Of a DNA stretch of 64,000 bases, positions 20,532-33,327 are shown one piece after another; positions within the stretch are counted from its first letter, which is position 1, and each line of letters starts with the position of its first letter. The notes beneath the pieces were generated by a model that searched no databases, was not told where the DNA came from, and worked only from the letters and a program-made list of their open reading frames with translations. The stretch spans positions 2,232,001-2,296,000 of the forward strand of contig NZ_CP007790.1 of the NCBI RefSeq assembly GCF_000835165.1, written 5' to 3'. Made by a program: the position numbers and the translations under genes. The DNA is from Corynebacterium marinum DSM 44953 (GTDB taxonomy: Bacteria > Actinomycetota > Actinomycetes > Mycobacteriales > Mycobacteriaceae).

Positions 20532-21599
20532 ATGACTGCTCTCCCCAGCTCCCCCGCGCCCGCCACCCTGCGGGAGACCCTCCAGCACCTGGCCCCCGGC
20601 ACCGAGCTGCGCGACGGACTCGACCGGATCGTGCGGGGCCGCACGGGCGCTCTCATCGTCATCGGCGACGGCCCAGAGGTCATCGACCTGTACGACGGCG
20701 GCATCGAGTTCGACGTGCCCTTCGCACCGACCCGGCTGCGGGAGCTGTGCAAGATGGACGGCGCGGTCATCCTCTCCGACGACGCTTCCCGCATCAGGCG
20801 CGCGAACGTGCAGGTGGTGCCCTCGCCGAGCTTCTCGACGTCGGAAAGCGGGACCCGCCACCGTTCCGCCGAACGCACCGCGCTGCAGTCGGGGCGGCCG
20901 GTGATCGCCGTGAGCCAGTCGATGAACGTGATCACCCTGTATGTCGAAGGGCAGCGCTACGTGCTGGACAGCCCGGCGACGATCCTCACGCGCGCGAACC
21001 AGGCGCTCGGCACGCTGGAGCGCTACCGCTCACGCCTGGACCATGCGAATCAGCGCCTGTTCGTCTCGGAGGTCAACAACTACGCCACGGTCGCCGACGT
21101 GGTGGCGGTGATGCAGCGGGAGCTGCTGGTCAAGCGGGTCGGCATTGAACTCGACCAGAACGTCCTCGAACTGGGCACCGACGGACGCCAGCTCAACCTC
21201 CAGCTCACCGAGCTGCGCGGCGACAACGACCGCCAGATCGACCTGCTCATCCGCGACTACCTGGTGGCCGAGGGTCCGCCCTCCGACGAGGACGTGCGGG
21301 AGGCGACCCTGGCGCTCGACGCGCTCGCCGACGCCGACCTGCTCAAGCCCGCCAACGTCGCCCGGATCCTGGGACTGCCGGCGACGGAGGAGTCGCTGAC
21401 GCAGTGGATCGTGCCGCGCGGCTACCGGGTGCTCAGCCGGGTGCCGCGGGTGCAGATGTTCCTCAAGCACAAGATCATCACCGCGCTGGGCGATGTGAAG
21501 GCCCTGCTGGCGGCGACGGAGGAGGAACTGGCGGAGATCGACAACGTGGGTTCCCTGTGGGCCCGCCACGTGCACGAGGGGCTGACCAGGCTGAACTAA
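20532..21599 (+). CDS. disA: Diadenylate cyclase / DNA integrity scanning protein DisA
   Basis: This 355-residue protein makes cyclic di-AMP from two ATP and scans DNA for branched structures. The DAC domain carries the signature DGA (76-78) and RHR (109-111) motifs. A helical spine and a C-terminal helix-hairpin-helix DNA-binding domain (IITALGDVKALLAATEEELAEI) follow. TAGAAT lies 8 nt before the ATG, so it can be transcribed separately from radA as a leaderless mRNA. Confidence 0.96.
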   Translation: MTALPSSPAPATLRETLQHLAPGTELRDGLDRIVRGRTGALIVIGDGPEVIDLYDGGIEFDVPFAPTRLRELCKMDGAVILSDDASRIRRANVQVVPSPSFSTSESGTRHRSAERTALQSGRPVIAVSQSMNVITLYVEGQRYVLDSPATILTRANQALGTLERYRSRLDHANQRLFVSEVNNYATVADVVAVMQRELLVKRVGIELDQNVLELGTDGRQLNLQLTELRGDNDRQIDLLIRDYLVAEGPPSDEDVREATLALDALADADLLKPANVARILGLPATEESLTQWIVPRGYRVLSRVPRVQMFLKHKIITALGDVKALLAATEEELAEIDNVGSLWARHVHEGLTRLN

Positions 21600-22289
21600 C
21601 TAGCCCAGGTTGAAGGTGTGCGCGTCGGAGGGGTTGTCCCCGATGACGGCGTGGACGAAGAAGGAGCCGGTGCCCACATCCTCGCGGTTGGAGCACTGGC
21701 CGGGCTGGGAGCCGAGCCGCGACCAGACCGCCTGGAAGCGGCGCTCATCGCCGGCGCTGAAGGTCTCCTCGCCGGTGAGGATGGAGGGGAAGCAGTCGGT
21801 GTCCGCCCAGACGCGCGCGTTGGACTCCAGGTTGTAGACCTCGAAGCGCAGCTCGTCCTCGTCGAGGTTGATCTCGCAGTCGACGTCCGTGGGGTTGGTC
21901 ACCGTCATGTAGAAGGTGGGCTGTACGCCGGCACCGTAGGAGGGCCGGTCGGAGGAGGCCACGATCCGCAGATCGCCCAGCCCACAACTGTCCTTGGCCT
22001 CGGCCCGCGGCTCCTCGCTCTCCGACGCCTCGGTGCTCTCGGGGGCCTCCGTCTCCGATGTCTCGGGCGCCGCGCTGGTTGAGCTCCTGACCTCGGAGGT
22101 CACGGCCGCGGCGGCGGTGGCGGTGGACGTGGGTGTCGGCGTCGGGGCGGTTTCCTCGCCGCCCCCGCCGGCCACGGCCACCAGCCCCCAGACCAGCAGC
22201 CCGACGAGCACGAGGATGCCCACGGCTGCGGCCACGCGGCGGCGGACGTAGATCTCTTCGGGGAGTCGGCGGGGGCTACGGTTGCTCAC
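21600..22289 (-). CDS. Membrane-anchored secreted protein (Rv3587c-like)
   Basis: A 229-residue protein with a short basic cytoplasmic N-terminus, one membrane helix (about residues 20-42), a 55-residue Thr/Ala/Glu/Ser-rich linker, and an extracellular beta domain beginning CGLGDLRIVASSDRPSYG. The start is taken as GTG 22289 because TAGAGT is exactly 7 nt upstream. A GTG nine bases earlier overlaps that box. Synteny matches mycobacterial Rv3587c between disA and the carbonic anhydrase. Function is unknown. Confidence 0.8.
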   Translation of the reverse strand: MSNRSPRRLPEEIYVRRRVAAAVGILVLVGLLVWGLVAVAGGGGEETAPTPTPTSTATAAAAVTSEVRSSTSAAPETSETEAPESTEASESEEPRAEAKDSCGLGDLRIVASSDRPSYGAGVQPTFYMTVTNPTDVDCEINLDEDELRFEVYNLESNARVWADTDCFPSILTGEETFSAGDERRFQAVWSRLGSQPGQCSNREDVGTGSFFVHAVIGDNPSDAHTFNLG

Positions 22290-22352
22290 GCCCTCCACTC
22301 TAATTCGCGTGGTCCGGGGCGGGTGGCAACCTGCAGTCCCCCGCGTGTCCTG

Positions 22353-22976
22353 CTACTCGACGCCGTCGGCGATGACGTGCTCGACGGAGCCGTCGGAAAG
22401 CTTGTAGCGCAGGCCGACGATGCCGCAGCTGCCCTCGGCGATGCCGTCGCGCAGCGGGGCGAGGCGGTGCTTGATCTGCACGACCGTCTCGATGATGTGC
22501 TGCCGTTCGAAGTCGTCGCTGGAGTTCATCCCCCGGGCGCGCGCCTCGAGGATGGAGGGGGCGACCTTCTCGATGAGGATGCGTTCCAGACCGTTGGGGA
22601 TCGTCCCCCCGGACAGGGCCTCCGCTGTGGCGGCGACCGCGCCGCAGGATTCGTGCCCCATGACCACGACCAGTTCCACGCCGAGAGACTTGATGGCGTA
22701 CTCGAGGGAGCCGAGGACGCTGGGGTCGAGGATCTCGCCGGCTGTGCGGACGACGAAGAGGTCGCCCAGGCCGACGTCGAAGATCATCTCGACGGGGACG
22801 CGGGAATCGGAACAGGAGAGGACCGCCGCGCGGGGGTACTGTCCGTCGCGCAGCTCAGTGCGGCGGACGATGTCCTGGTTGGGGCGTTCCTGCTGCTGGA
22901 GGACGAACCGTTGGTTTCCGGCCTGCAGCGCATCCCAGACTGCCTGGGGTTCCTTTGCGACATCTTTCAGGGGCAT
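22353..22976 (-). CDS. Beta-class carbonic anhydrase
   Basis: This 207-residue zinc enzyme interconverts CO2 and bicarbonate. The zinc ligands are Cys55 in SCSDSRVP, His108 and Cys111 in MGHESCGAV. Asp57 and Arg59 form the catalytic dyad. This places it in the same group as mycobacterial CanB, which sits at the same locus. It is divergent from mutY with 38 bp between the starts. Confidence 0.95.
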   Translation of the reverse strand: MPLKDVAKEPQAVWDALQAGNQRFVLQQQERPNQDIVRRTELRDGQYPRAAVLSCSDSRVPVEMIFDVGLGDLFVVRTAGEILDPSVLGSLEYAIKSLGVELVVVMGHESCGAVAATAEALSGGTIPNGLERILIEKVAPSILEARARGMNSSDDFERQHIIETVVQIKHRLAPLRDGIAEGSCGIVGLRYKLSDGSVEHVIADGVE

Positions 22977-23014
22977 GACCGCAATTGTCGCACGCCAGCC
23001 TAAACTCGACCAAC

Positions 23015-23881
23015 ATGTTCGTCTCCCCCCTGCTGACCTGGTTCGACCGCAATGAACGCCCGCTGGCCTGGCGGCATCCTGACACCGGCGCCTGGGGCAT
23101 CCTGCTCAGCGAGGTCATGAGCCAGCAGACCCCGGTCGCCCGCGTGGAACCAGTGTGGCGGGAGTGGATGGCCCGGTGGCCGGACCCGGCGTCGTTCGCT
23201 CGGGCCTCCCCAGACGAGGTGCTGCGCGCGTGGGGCAAGCTGGGCTATCCGCGCCGCGCCCTGCGGCTGCTGGACTGCGCCGGGCAGATCGTGTCGCGTC
23301 ACGACGGCCGAGTCCCCGACGACGTCGAGCAGCTCCTCGCCCTGCCCGGCATCGGCGACTACACGGCGCGGGCCGTGGCGTGTTTCGCGTACGGGAAGAA
23401 TGTACCGGTCGTCGACACGAACGTGCGCCGGGTGCACCGCCGGGCAGTGGAGGGGCGCTTTCTGGCGGGGGCGGCGTCGAAAAGCGAGCTGGCGGCGGGG
23501 GCGGAGCTCTTGCCCGGGGACGGCCGCGGACCGCGGTTCTCCGCCGCGCTGATGGAACTCGGCGCGCTGGTGTGCACGGCGGCCTCACCGGCGTGCGGCG
23601 AATGTCCGCTGCGTGCCGGGTGCGCCTGGGTGGCTGCCGGCAGCCCCCGACCGAGCCCGGAGGAACTGGCGAAGAAGAAGGTGCAGAAGTTCGTCGGCAC
23701 CGATCGCCAGGTGCGCGGGCTGATCATGGACGTGCTGCGCGCCAACGACGCGGCGGTGCCGCAGTCGGCCATCGACGTGGTGTGGCCCGACGGGGCGCAA
23801 CGCTCACGCGCCCTGCACTCGTTGCTCGAGGACGGGCTGGCGGAACAGGACGGACGGGGTTACTTCCACCTGCCGCGGTAG
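23015..23881 (+). CDS. mutY: A/G-specific adenine glycosylase MutY
   Basis: This 288-residue glycosylase removes adenine mispaired with 8-oxoguanine. It has the catalytic Glu33 (SEVMSQQT), the helix-hairpin-helix LPGIGDYTARAV, an Asp in VPVVDTNVRRVHRR, and the [4Fe-4S] ligands in the C-x6-C-x2-C-x5-C arrangement near residues 189-205. The C-terminal part is short, as in other actinobacterial MutY. ATG 23015 is preceded by TAAACT with an 8-nt gap. Its last 22 bases overlap the convergent DUF4236 gene. Confidence 0.94.
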   Translation: MFVSPLLTWFDRNERPLAWRHPDTGAWGILLSEVMSQQTPVARVEPVWREWMARWPDPASFARASPDEVLRAWGKLGYPRRALRLLDCAGQIVSRHDGRVPDDVEQLLALPGIGDYTARAVACFAYGKNVPVVDTNVRRVHRRAVEGRFLAGAASKSELAAGAELLPGDGRGPRFSAALMELGALVCTAASPACGECPLRAGCAWVAAGSPRPSPEELAKKKVQKFVGTDRQVRGLIMDVLRANDAAVPQSAIDVVWPDGAQRSRALHSLLEDGLAEQDGRGYFHLPR

Positions 23882-24030
23882 TTCAGGCCGCCGGGCAGGT
23901 TCACCCAGAGGCCGCCGCGGCTGTTGATGGTCACCGGGCCGACCCGGGTGGAGGCGGACGCGCCGGACCCCGAGAGATTCAGCCAGCTGTTTTTGCCCAG
24001 CTTCTTTCGCTTGCGGAACGTGATACCCAT
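23860..24030 (-). CDS. DUF4236 miniprotein, 56 residues
   Basis: A 57-codon frame from ATG 24030 to TAA 23860 encodes MGITFRKRKKLGKNSWLNLS followed by SGSGASASTRVGPVTIN and a Gly-rich end with LPGGLNYRG. This is the DUF4236 pattern: a basic FRK start, LNLS-SG, then a glycine-rich beta repeat. AGGAGA is 9 nt upstream and TATACT (24075-24080) gives a -10 box. Function is unknown. It overlaps the end of mutY by 22 bp on the opposite strand. Confidence 0.85.
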   Translation of the reverse strand: MGITFRKRKKLGKNSWLNLSGSGASASTRVGPVTINSRGGLWVNLPGGLNYRGRWK

Positions 24031-24074
24031 GTGCCGGTCTCCTGTCTGGTCACTGTGCTGCGGCTTCTCCGCCG

Positions 24075-24080
24075 AGTATA
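24075..24080 (-). promoter_or_regulatory. -10 box of the DUF4236 gene
   Basis: A near-consensus TATACT on the minus strand, 45 nt before the start codon. The leader between them contains the AGGAGA ribosome site. Confidence 0.5.
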
Positions 24081-24154
24081 GGAGGAGTGACGGGGTCTCA
24101 GCCCTCCCGCAGCACCCCCAGGATCTCGGCTCCGGCAGGAAGGCGCTGCACGTC

Positions 24155-25329
24155 TCAGAACACCACGGTGAGGAGGATCAGCGTGCCGGGGATGATCAGG
24201 AAGATCAGGAGCATCCAGCCCAGCACGTAGAGTTTGTTCTCCGTTGCCAGCCGCGCCAGGATGTCCGCCCCCTCCGGCGGAAGCCGCCGCAGCCAGGGGA
24301 CCAGCAGGATCAACGCAGCGGCCAGCAGATTGTAGAACAGGTGGACCAGGGCGGCGCCGAGAGCCGCCCGCGCCTCGATGCCGGTGAAACCGAAGGCCGC
24401 GATGAGCGCCGTCAGAGTAGTGCCGATGTTGGCGCCGACCACGAAGTAGAAGATCTGCCGCAGGCTGAACTTGCCTGTGGCCGCGAACGGCACCGCCAGC
24501 GAAGTCGTGGTGGTCGAGGACTGGACCAGCATGGTCACCACCGTCCCGGAGAGCACCCCCGACCACGCGCCCCGGCCCAGGGCGGTGGCGAAGATCTTCT
24601 CCGCGGTGCCCACCAGCAGCTGCTTGAGCATCTTGCTGATGAGCGTGATCACCGCGAGGATCATCACCACACCCACCGCCACCAGGGTGATGCCGCCGGC
24701 CACCTCGCCGAGCGGCGAGGCCGCGCCTTCCAGCAGGACCACCCCCGGCCTGGTGAGGTAGCCGACCGCGGCACCCGCGGCCTCGAAACCTCTTCCCGCC
24801 GGTCCCACGTCCTCCCCCGCGATCCTGGCGGACGCCCAGGCGGAGAGCCTTTCCAGCGGGGAGAACAACAGCTCCAGCGGGAAGAAGATCGCCACGGAGA
24901 GCAGGTTGTACATGTCGTGCACGCTGGCGGCGGCGAAACCCCGGCGAAACATGACCTTGTCTTTGGCCATGCCCAACGCGACGAACGACGACTCATCGTG
25001 GTACCCACGTTCGCTCCGAACAGGATGGGGACGGCGATCCCGATGGGCAGCCCGCCGGCCGCCATGCCCACCGTGATCGAGGTGGTGGTCGTGGAGGACT
25101 GGGTGAGCACCGTCGCCAGGACGCCGATCATGAGGCCGATGAAAGGGTTCTCCGCGAACTGGAACAACTGTTCCGCCCGGCCACCGGAGGCGGTGCGGAA
25201 ACCTGAGCCGATGGCCCCGACCGCGGTGATGAGCACCCCCACCGCCAGGACGACGACCGTCCAGTCGACCGCCGTCTTCGTGGCGCCGCTCAGCCGGAGG
25301 AAACCGAGCGGGTAGCTCTCGTCCTTCAC
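24155..25329 (-). pseudogene. nptA: Na+/phosphate symporter (NptA/PNaS family), frameshifted
   Basis: Two overlapping frames encode one Na/Pi cotransporter. The first, from about GTG 25329, carries repeat 1 with LTQSSTTTTS and ILFGANVGTT, then turns to nonsense. The second, ending at 24155, resumes with SFVALGMAKDKVMFRRGFAAASVHD and carries repeat 2 with LVQSSTTTTS and VVGANIGTT. The two join if one base is restored near 24985-24996, just after the first GANVGTT. Both inverted QSS repeats that form the transport path are otherwise intact, so the loss is recent or a sequencing error. The exact start is uncertain. Confidence 0.85.
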
Positions 25330-25512
25330 GGCCGTGGACCGGCGGTCGGGGAAATGCTCACGGGTCTGCGCCTGCGATTCACAATCGGTGCCGTGGGCAC
25401 GCCGACTTCTCAAGTCGCGGACGTTCAACCAACGGCAGGCCCACCCGGTGACCGGAGTTCCTGCGCAACAGAAACCGTCGCGACCTGGGGAAATCTTAAC
25501 ACGCAGAAAGCC

Positions 25513-25560
25513 GGCCGCCCTCCCCTCTTCCGGCTGGAACCGGGGGAAGGGAGGGTGGCC
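25513..25560 (-). terminator. Inverted repeat downstream of clpC
   Basis: A 12-bp stem (25513-25524 with 25549-25560, one G-T pair) lies 20 nt after the clpC stop. On the minus strand it is followed by a weak T-rich stretch. Confidence 0.45.
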
Positions 25561-25579
25561 GACGGCGGACCCTGTGACG

Positions 25580-28300
25580 TTAGCGCTGGGGCTGCGAGCT
25601 CCCCGCGCCTGCGGGACCCTCGTCGAGACCCTCAGTGAACAGGTCGTCGGTGATCTCGGGGACATCCGGGACATCCGCGGCTATGGTGTCCGCTTCGACG
25701 TCGCGCACAGCCTCAGCGGCCTCCGGAGACATCTCCGAGAAAGTTCCCTCGGGCAGCGGCTTCGGGCGCGGGGTGAAGGTGAAAGTGGCGCTGTCGGTGT
25801 CCTTCGACTCCCCGTCCCAGCCGTCGACGTCGACCGTGACGATCTCGCCGGCACCGAGCTCGCCGAAGAGGATCTTCTCGGACATGGTGTCCTCGATCTC
25901 GCGCTGGATGGTGCGGCGCAGCGGGCGGGCGCCGAGCACCGGATCGAAACCGCGCTGGGCCAGGAGAGCCTTGGCCTTGTCGGTGAGCTCGATACCCATG
26001 TCCTTGGCTGCCAGGGCCTTCGCCACGCGGTCGATGAGCAGTTCGACCATCTGGACGATCTGGTCGCGGGTCAGCTGGTGGAAGACCACGATCTCGTCGA
26101 TACGGTTGAGGAACTCCGGCCGGAAGTGCTTCTTCAGCTCGTCGTTGACCTTGTTCTTCATCCGGTCGTACTGCGCGACGGAGTCCGTCTCATTGCTGCC
26201 GGTGAAGCCCATGCCCACGGCCTTCGAAATATCCTGGGTGCCCAGGTTCGAGGTGAAGATGATCACCGTGTTCTTGAAATCGACGACACGGCCCTGGCCG
26301 TCGGTGAGACGGCCGTCCTCGAGAACCTGGAGGAGCGTGTTGTAGATCTCCTTGTGCGCCTTCTCGATCTCGTCGAAGAGCACGACGGAGAACGGCTTGC
26401 GACGGACCTTCTCGGTGAGCTGGCCGCCCTCCTCGTAGCCGACGTACCCGGGGGGAGCGCCGAAGAGGCGCGACGCGGTGAAGCGGTCGTGGAACTCGCC
26501 CATGTCGATCTGGATCAGGGAGTCCTCGTCGCCGAAGAGGAAGGCCGCGAGAGCCTTCGACAGCTCCGTCTTACCCACTCCGGACGGGCCGGCGAAGATA
26601 AAGGAGCCGGAGGGGCGCTTCGGGTCCTTCAGCCCGGCACGGGTGCGGCGGATCGCACGCGAGACAGCCTTGACCGCCTCGTCCTGGCCGATGATCCGCT
26701 TGTGCAGCTCATCTTCCATACGCAGCAGTCGGGAGGACTCCTCCTCCGTCAACTTGAACACCGGGATGCCGGTCCAGGCGCCCAGGACCTCGGCGATCTG
26801 CTCCTCGCCGACCTCCGCGATCTCCTCGAGATCGCCGGAGCGCCACTGCTTCTCCTTCGCGGAGCGCTCCTCGCCCAGCTTGCGCTCCTTGTCGCGCAGG
26901 CCGGCGGCCTTCTCGAAGTCCTGCGCGTCGATCGCCGCCTCCTTCTCGCGGCGGACGTCGGCGATGCGCTCGTCGATCTCGCGCAGACCCTCCGGGGCGG
27001 TCATGCGCTTGATGCGCATGCGGGCGCCGGCCTCATCGATGAGGTCGACTGCCTTGTCCGGCAGGAAACGGTCGTTGATGTAGCGGTCGGAGAGGTTCGC
27101 GGCGGCGACCAGCGCACCGTCGGTGATGGAGACGCGGTGGTGCGCCTCGTAACGGTCGCGCAGACCCTTGAGAATCTCGATCGTCAGCTCGACGGAGGGC
27201 TCCGGCACCTGGACGGGCTGGAAACGTCGCTCCAGGGCGGCGTCCTTCTCGATGTGCTTGCGGTACTCGTCCAGCGTGGTGGCGCCGATGGTCTGCAGTT
27301 CGCCGCGGGCCAGCTTCGGCTTGAGCAGCGAGGCCGCGTCGATCGCGCCCTCGGCCGCGCCCGCACCGACCAGGGTGTGGATCTCGTCGATGAACAGGAT
27401 GATGTCGCCGCGCTGGTTGATCTCCTTGAGCACCTTCTTCAGGCGCTCCTCGAAGTCGCCGCGGTAACGGGAACCTGCCACCAGCGAACCCAGATCCAGG
27501 GAGTAGACCTGCTTGTCCTTGAGGGTCTCCGGCACCTTACCGTTGACGATGTCCAGGGCCAGGCCCTCGACAACCGCCGTCTTGCCCACACCGGGCTCGC
27601 CGATGAGGACCGGGTTGTTCTTGGTTCGACGCGAGAGCACCTGCATGATGCGCTCGATTTCCTTCTCGCGGCCGACGACCGGGTCGAGCTTGCCGTCCTT
27701 CGCCGCCTGGGTGAGGTTCCGGCCGAACTGATCGAGCACGAGCGAGCTGGAACGGTCGCCGGGTCCGCCCTGGCCGGCGCCTCCCCGGGCCGCACCGGTG
27801 CCGGCGCCGACCGGGCCTGCGCCCGCCTCGGGGGTGGACTCCGGGTTCGCGCCCTGCCCGCCCTCGTAACCGGAGAGCAGCTGGATGACCTGCTGACGCA
27901 CGCGCGGCAGGTCGGCGCCCAGCTTCACCAGGACCTGGGCTGCGACGCCCTCGCCCTCACGGATGAGGCCGAGCAGCAGGAACTCGGTGCCGATGTACTT
28001 GTGCCCCATCTGCAGGCCCTCCCGGAGCGAGAGCTCCAGGACCTTCTTGGCGCGCGGGGTGAAGGGGATGTGGCCGGTGTGCGGCTGAGTGCCGTGACCG
28101 ATGATCTCCTCAACCTCCTGGCGCACGGCGTCCAGCGAAATGCCCATGGACTCCAGAGCCTTCGCCGCCACACCCTCGCCCTCATGGATGAGGCCGAGCA
28201 GGATGTGCTCGGTGCCGATGTAATTGTGGTTGAGCAGCCGCGCTTCCTCCTGCGCCAGCACGATGACGCGGCGTGCACGATCGGTGAACCGTTCAAACAT
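25580..28300 (-). CDS. clpC: ATP-dependent Clp protease ATPase subunit ClpC
   Basis: This 906-residue Hsp100 unfoldase feeds substrates to ClpP. It starts at ATG 28300 ([14 protein letters not shown]) with AGGGG upstream. Two Clp-N repeats (residues 1-140) precede AAA+ domain 1 with Walker A GEPGVGKT at 234-241, a UVR-type coiled coil ([13 protein letters not shown]), and AAA+ domain 2 with GPSGVGKT and the [11 protein letters not shown]alker B. The C-terminus is acidic and Pro/Gly-rich. Confidence 0.97.
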   Translation of the reverse strand: MFERFTDRARRVIVLAQEEARLLNHNYIGTEHILLGLIHEGEGVAAKALESMGISLDAVRQEVEEIIGHGTQPHTGHIPFTPRAKKVLELSLREGLQMGHKYIGTEFLLLGLIREGEGVAAQVLVKLGADLPRVRQQVIQLLSGYEGGQGANPESTPEAGAGPVGAGTGAARGGAGQGGPGDRSSSLVLDQFGRNLTQAAKDGKLDPVVGREKEIERIMQVLSRRTKNNPVLIGEPGVGKTAVVEGLALDIVNGKVPETLKDKQVYSLDLGSLVAGSRYRGDFEERLKKVLKEINQRGDIILFIDEIHTLVGAGAAEGAIDAASLLKPKLARGELQTIGATTLDEYRKHIEKDAALERRFQPVQVPEPSVELTIEILKGLRDRYEAHHRVSITDGALVAAANLSDRYINDRFLPDKAVDLIDEAGARMRIKRMTAPEGLREIDERIADVRREKEAAIDAQDFEKAAGLRDKERKLGEERSAKEKQWRSGDLEEIAEVGEEQIAEVLGAWTGIPVFKLTEEESSRLLRMEDELHKRIIGQDEAVKAVSRAIRRTRAGLKDPKRPSGSFIFAGPSGVGKTELSKALAAFLFGDEDSLIQIDMGEFHDRFTASRLFGAPPGYVGYEEGGQLTEKVRRKPFSVVLFDEIEKAHKEIYNTLLQVLEDGRLTDGQGRVVDFKNTVIIFTSNLGTQDISKAVGMGFTGSNETDSVAQYDRMKNKVNDELKKHFRPEFLNRIDEIVVFHQLTRDQIVQMVELLIDRVAKALAAKDMGIELTDKAKALLAQRGFDPVLGARPLRRTIQREIEDTMSEKILFGELGAGEIVTVDVDGWDGESKDTDSATFTFTPRPKPLPEGTFSEMSPEAAEAVRDVEADTIAADVPDVPEITDDLFTEGLDEGPAGAGSSQPQR

Positions 28301-28336
28301 GTCGTTACCCCTGTCTTTTGTGCCTAACTTGTCATC

Positions 28337-28384
28337 CACTCTAACGCGCGGGAGTAGCAAACTATTTGCACTCTTCCGTTTCCC
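28337..28384 (-). promoter_or_regulatory. clpC promoter region: sigma-H-like and housekeeping boxes
   Basis: On the minus strand GGGAA (28380-28384) and GTT (28360-28362) are 17 nt apart, which fits the GGAA-N16-20-GTT pattern of corynebacterial sigma-H promoters. Closer to the gene is a TAGAGT -10 box (28337-28342). Stress induction of clpC by SigH is known in C. glutamicum. Confidence 0.55.
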
Positions 28385-28433
28385 GTGCCATCACTGGGCT
28401 GTATTCGCAGGTCACGGGCATGTACGCCTTTAG

Positions 28434-31354
<2,921 letters not shown>

Positions 31355-31391
31355 GCTGAAACCTTCCGGGCGGGCCTGAACAAAGAGGTTC

Positions 31392-31397
31392 ACTCTA
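31392..31397 (-). promoter_or_regulatory. -10 box of the MFS efflux gene
   Basis: TAGAGT on the minus strand gives a predicted transcription start near 31385, about 30 nt before the preferred TTG start and its ribosome site. Confidence 0.45.
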
Positions 31398-31498
31398 GCG
31401 CCACCACCGCGAACATTCCACTTGGCCTGACCGGGACTCCCGGAAACCGTGCCTGACCTGACCGGTCGACCCGGAAGGCTGAGCCCGGAATCGGCGTT

Positions 31499-31550
31499 GG
31501 GGTGGACCCCGGGCCCGATATCGATGAATATCGGGGCCGGGGTCCACCCC
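31499..31550. repeat. Long inverted repeat (23-bp stem)
   Basis: Bases 31499-31521 pair with 31528-31550 with a single mismatch around a 6-nt loop. It lies between the lysS 3' end and the MFS promoter, both on the minus strand. There is no T run on either side, so a simple intrinsic terminator is not obvious. Confidence 0.85.
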
Positions 31551-31646
31551 ACGGAGGATTCAGCGCGGCCCTCAACCGGCTCGGCTGAGCGGGCTGCGCC
31601 GATGGCCCACGACGTGATGGCCGGGTTTAACGCACCCCGCCGGAGG

Positions 31647-33239
31647 TTATTTCTGTTCCGGCTTGACCAGCGGGAAGAGGACGGTCTCGCGGATGCCCAG
31701 GCCGGTCAGGGCCATGAGGAGGCGGTCGACGCCCATGCCGCAACCGGCGGTCGGGGGCATGCCCTGCTCCATGGCGGCGAGGAACTCCTCGTCGAGGACC
31801 ATCGCCTCATCGTCGCCGCCGGCGGCGAGGCGGGCCTGATCGGCGAAGCGCTCGCGCTGGATGACCGGGTCGACGAGCTCGGAGTAGCCGGTGGCCAGCT
31901 CGAAGCCGCGGACATAGAGGTCCCACTTCTCGGTCAGGCCGGGCTTGGAACGGTGCTGGCGGGTGAGCGGGGATGTCTCCACGGGGAAGTCCTTGACGAA
32001 GATCGGGCCCTGGAGCCGGTCCTCGCAGAGCAGCTCCCAGATCTCCTCGACGAGCTTGCCGTGGCCCCAGCCGCCGTCCGAGGGGACGCCGAGGCCGACG
32101 ACGTCGGCAAGCTCTTTGAGTTCCTCGACGGTCGAGTCGACGGTGACCTCGGGCTGGCCCGGGAACTTCTTCTGCAGCTCCTCGTTGAGGGAGGGGTACA
32201 TCTCGATGACGGGCCACTCGCCGCCGAGGTCGAACTCGGTGCCGTCGGCCCAGGTCACGGTGGTGGAGCCGAAGACCTCCAGGGCGATGGCCTGCACGAG
32301 GCCGCGGATCATGTTGGCGCCGTCGATGTAGTCGCCCCAGGCCTGGTAGGTCTCCAGCATGGCGAACTCGGGGCTGTGGGTGGAGTCGCTGCCCTCGTTG
32401 CGGAAGTTGCGGTTGACCTCGAAGACCCGCTCCAGGCCGCCGACGACGGCGCGCTTGAGGAAGAGCTCCGGCGCGATGCGGAGGTAGAGGTCCAGGTCGA
32501 AGGCGTTGGAGTGGGTGATGAAGGGCCGTGCCGCGGCGCCGCCGTGGAGGGTCTGGAGCATCGGGGTCTCGATCTCGTAGAACCCCTCGGACTCGAGGTG
32601 GTTGCGCAGTGCGCGCATCACCTTGATCCGGGTGATGGCGGCGTTGCGGGCCTGCTCGCGCATGATCAGGTCGGTGTAGCGCTGGCGGACGCGGGTGTCC
32701 TCGCTCAGGTCGGCGAAGGCGACGGGCAGCGGGCGCAGGGCCTTGGCCGCCATCTGCCAGGTGGTGGCCATGACGGAGAGCTCGCCACGTCGGGAAGCGA
32801 TGACCTTGCCCCGCACGGACACGAAGTCGCCGAGGTCGACGTCTGCCTTCCAGGAGTCGAGCGCCTCCTGGCCGACCTCCGCGAGGGAGAGCATGGCCTG
32901 CAGCTGGGTGCCGTCTCCGGCCTGGAGGGTGGCGAAGCAGAGCTTGCCGGTGTTGCGCATGAAGATCAGGCGGCCGGTGACGGCGACCTCGACGTCGGTC
33001 TCCGCGCCGGGGGCAAGGTAGGTGACGTCCTCGGCCTGCTCAGGTTCCTCCCCCTCGGCGAGGACGACGAACTTCTCGCGCAGCTCACGCAGGGAGATCG
33101 TGCGGTCGACGGTGACGGGGTAGGGCTCGACGCCGGATTCGAGCAGACGGGCACGCTTCTCGCGGCGGATGCGCAGCTGCTCGGGAAGGTCGGTGCCGGA
33201 ATCTGCCTTGTTTGCCTGGGATTTCTTCTGCTCGCTCAC
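31647..33239 (-). CDS. lysS: Lysyl-tRNA synthetase, class II
   Basis: This roughly 530-residue enzyme charges tRNA-Lys. It has an N-terminal OB-fold anticodon domain (about residues 45-165) and a catalytic domain with class II motif 2 [14 protein letters not shown] and motif 3 [13 protein letters not shown]. The start GTG 33239 is supported by a TATCCT -10 box whose predicted start point falls at the codon. GTG 33245 is a close alternative. A Lys/Gln-rich 20-residue tail precedes the conserved [15 protein letters not shown]. Confidence 0.95.
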   Translation of the reverse strand: MSEQKKSQANKADSGTDLPEQLRIRREKRARLLESGVEPYPVTVDRTISLRELREKFVVLAEGEEPEQAEDVTYLAPGAETDVEVAVTGRLIFMRNTGKLCFATLQAGDGTQLQAMLSLAEVGQEALDSWKADVDLGDFVSVRGKVIASRRGELSVMATTWQMAAKALRPLPVAFADLSEDTRVRQRYTDLIMREQARNAAITRIKVMRALRNHLESEGFYEIETPMLQTLHGGAAARPFITHSNAFDLDLYLRIAPELFLKRAVVGGLERVFEVNRNFRNEGSDSTHSPEFAMLETYQAWGDYIDGANMIRGLVQAIALEVFGSTTVTWADGTEFDLGGEWPVIEMYPSLNEELQKKFPGQPEVTVDSTVEELKELADVVGLGVPSDGGWGHGKLVEEIWELLCEDRLQGPIFVKDFPVETSPLTRQHRSKPGLTEKWDLYVRGFELATGYSELVDPVIQRERFADQARLAAGGDDEAMVLDEEFLAAMEQGMPPTAGCGMGVDRLLMALTGLGIRETVLFPLVKPEQK

Positions 33240-33327
33240 GGTCACCAAGGATAGTCCACGGTGCCCCCTACTGCGGAAACGGGCCGTCGGGGAAGATAAG
33301 GGGCGGGACAGGTGGGACACTTGCCCC

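Noticed and set aside
24155..25674. Two separate phosphate-transporter genes
   Set aside because: The two frames carry complementary halves of a single family protein and join by one base, so a frameshift explains them.
25334..28327. A 997-codon open frame on the plus strand opposite clpC
   Set aside because: It mirrors clpC codons in a GC-rich genome, has no family motifs, and clpC itself is unmistakable.
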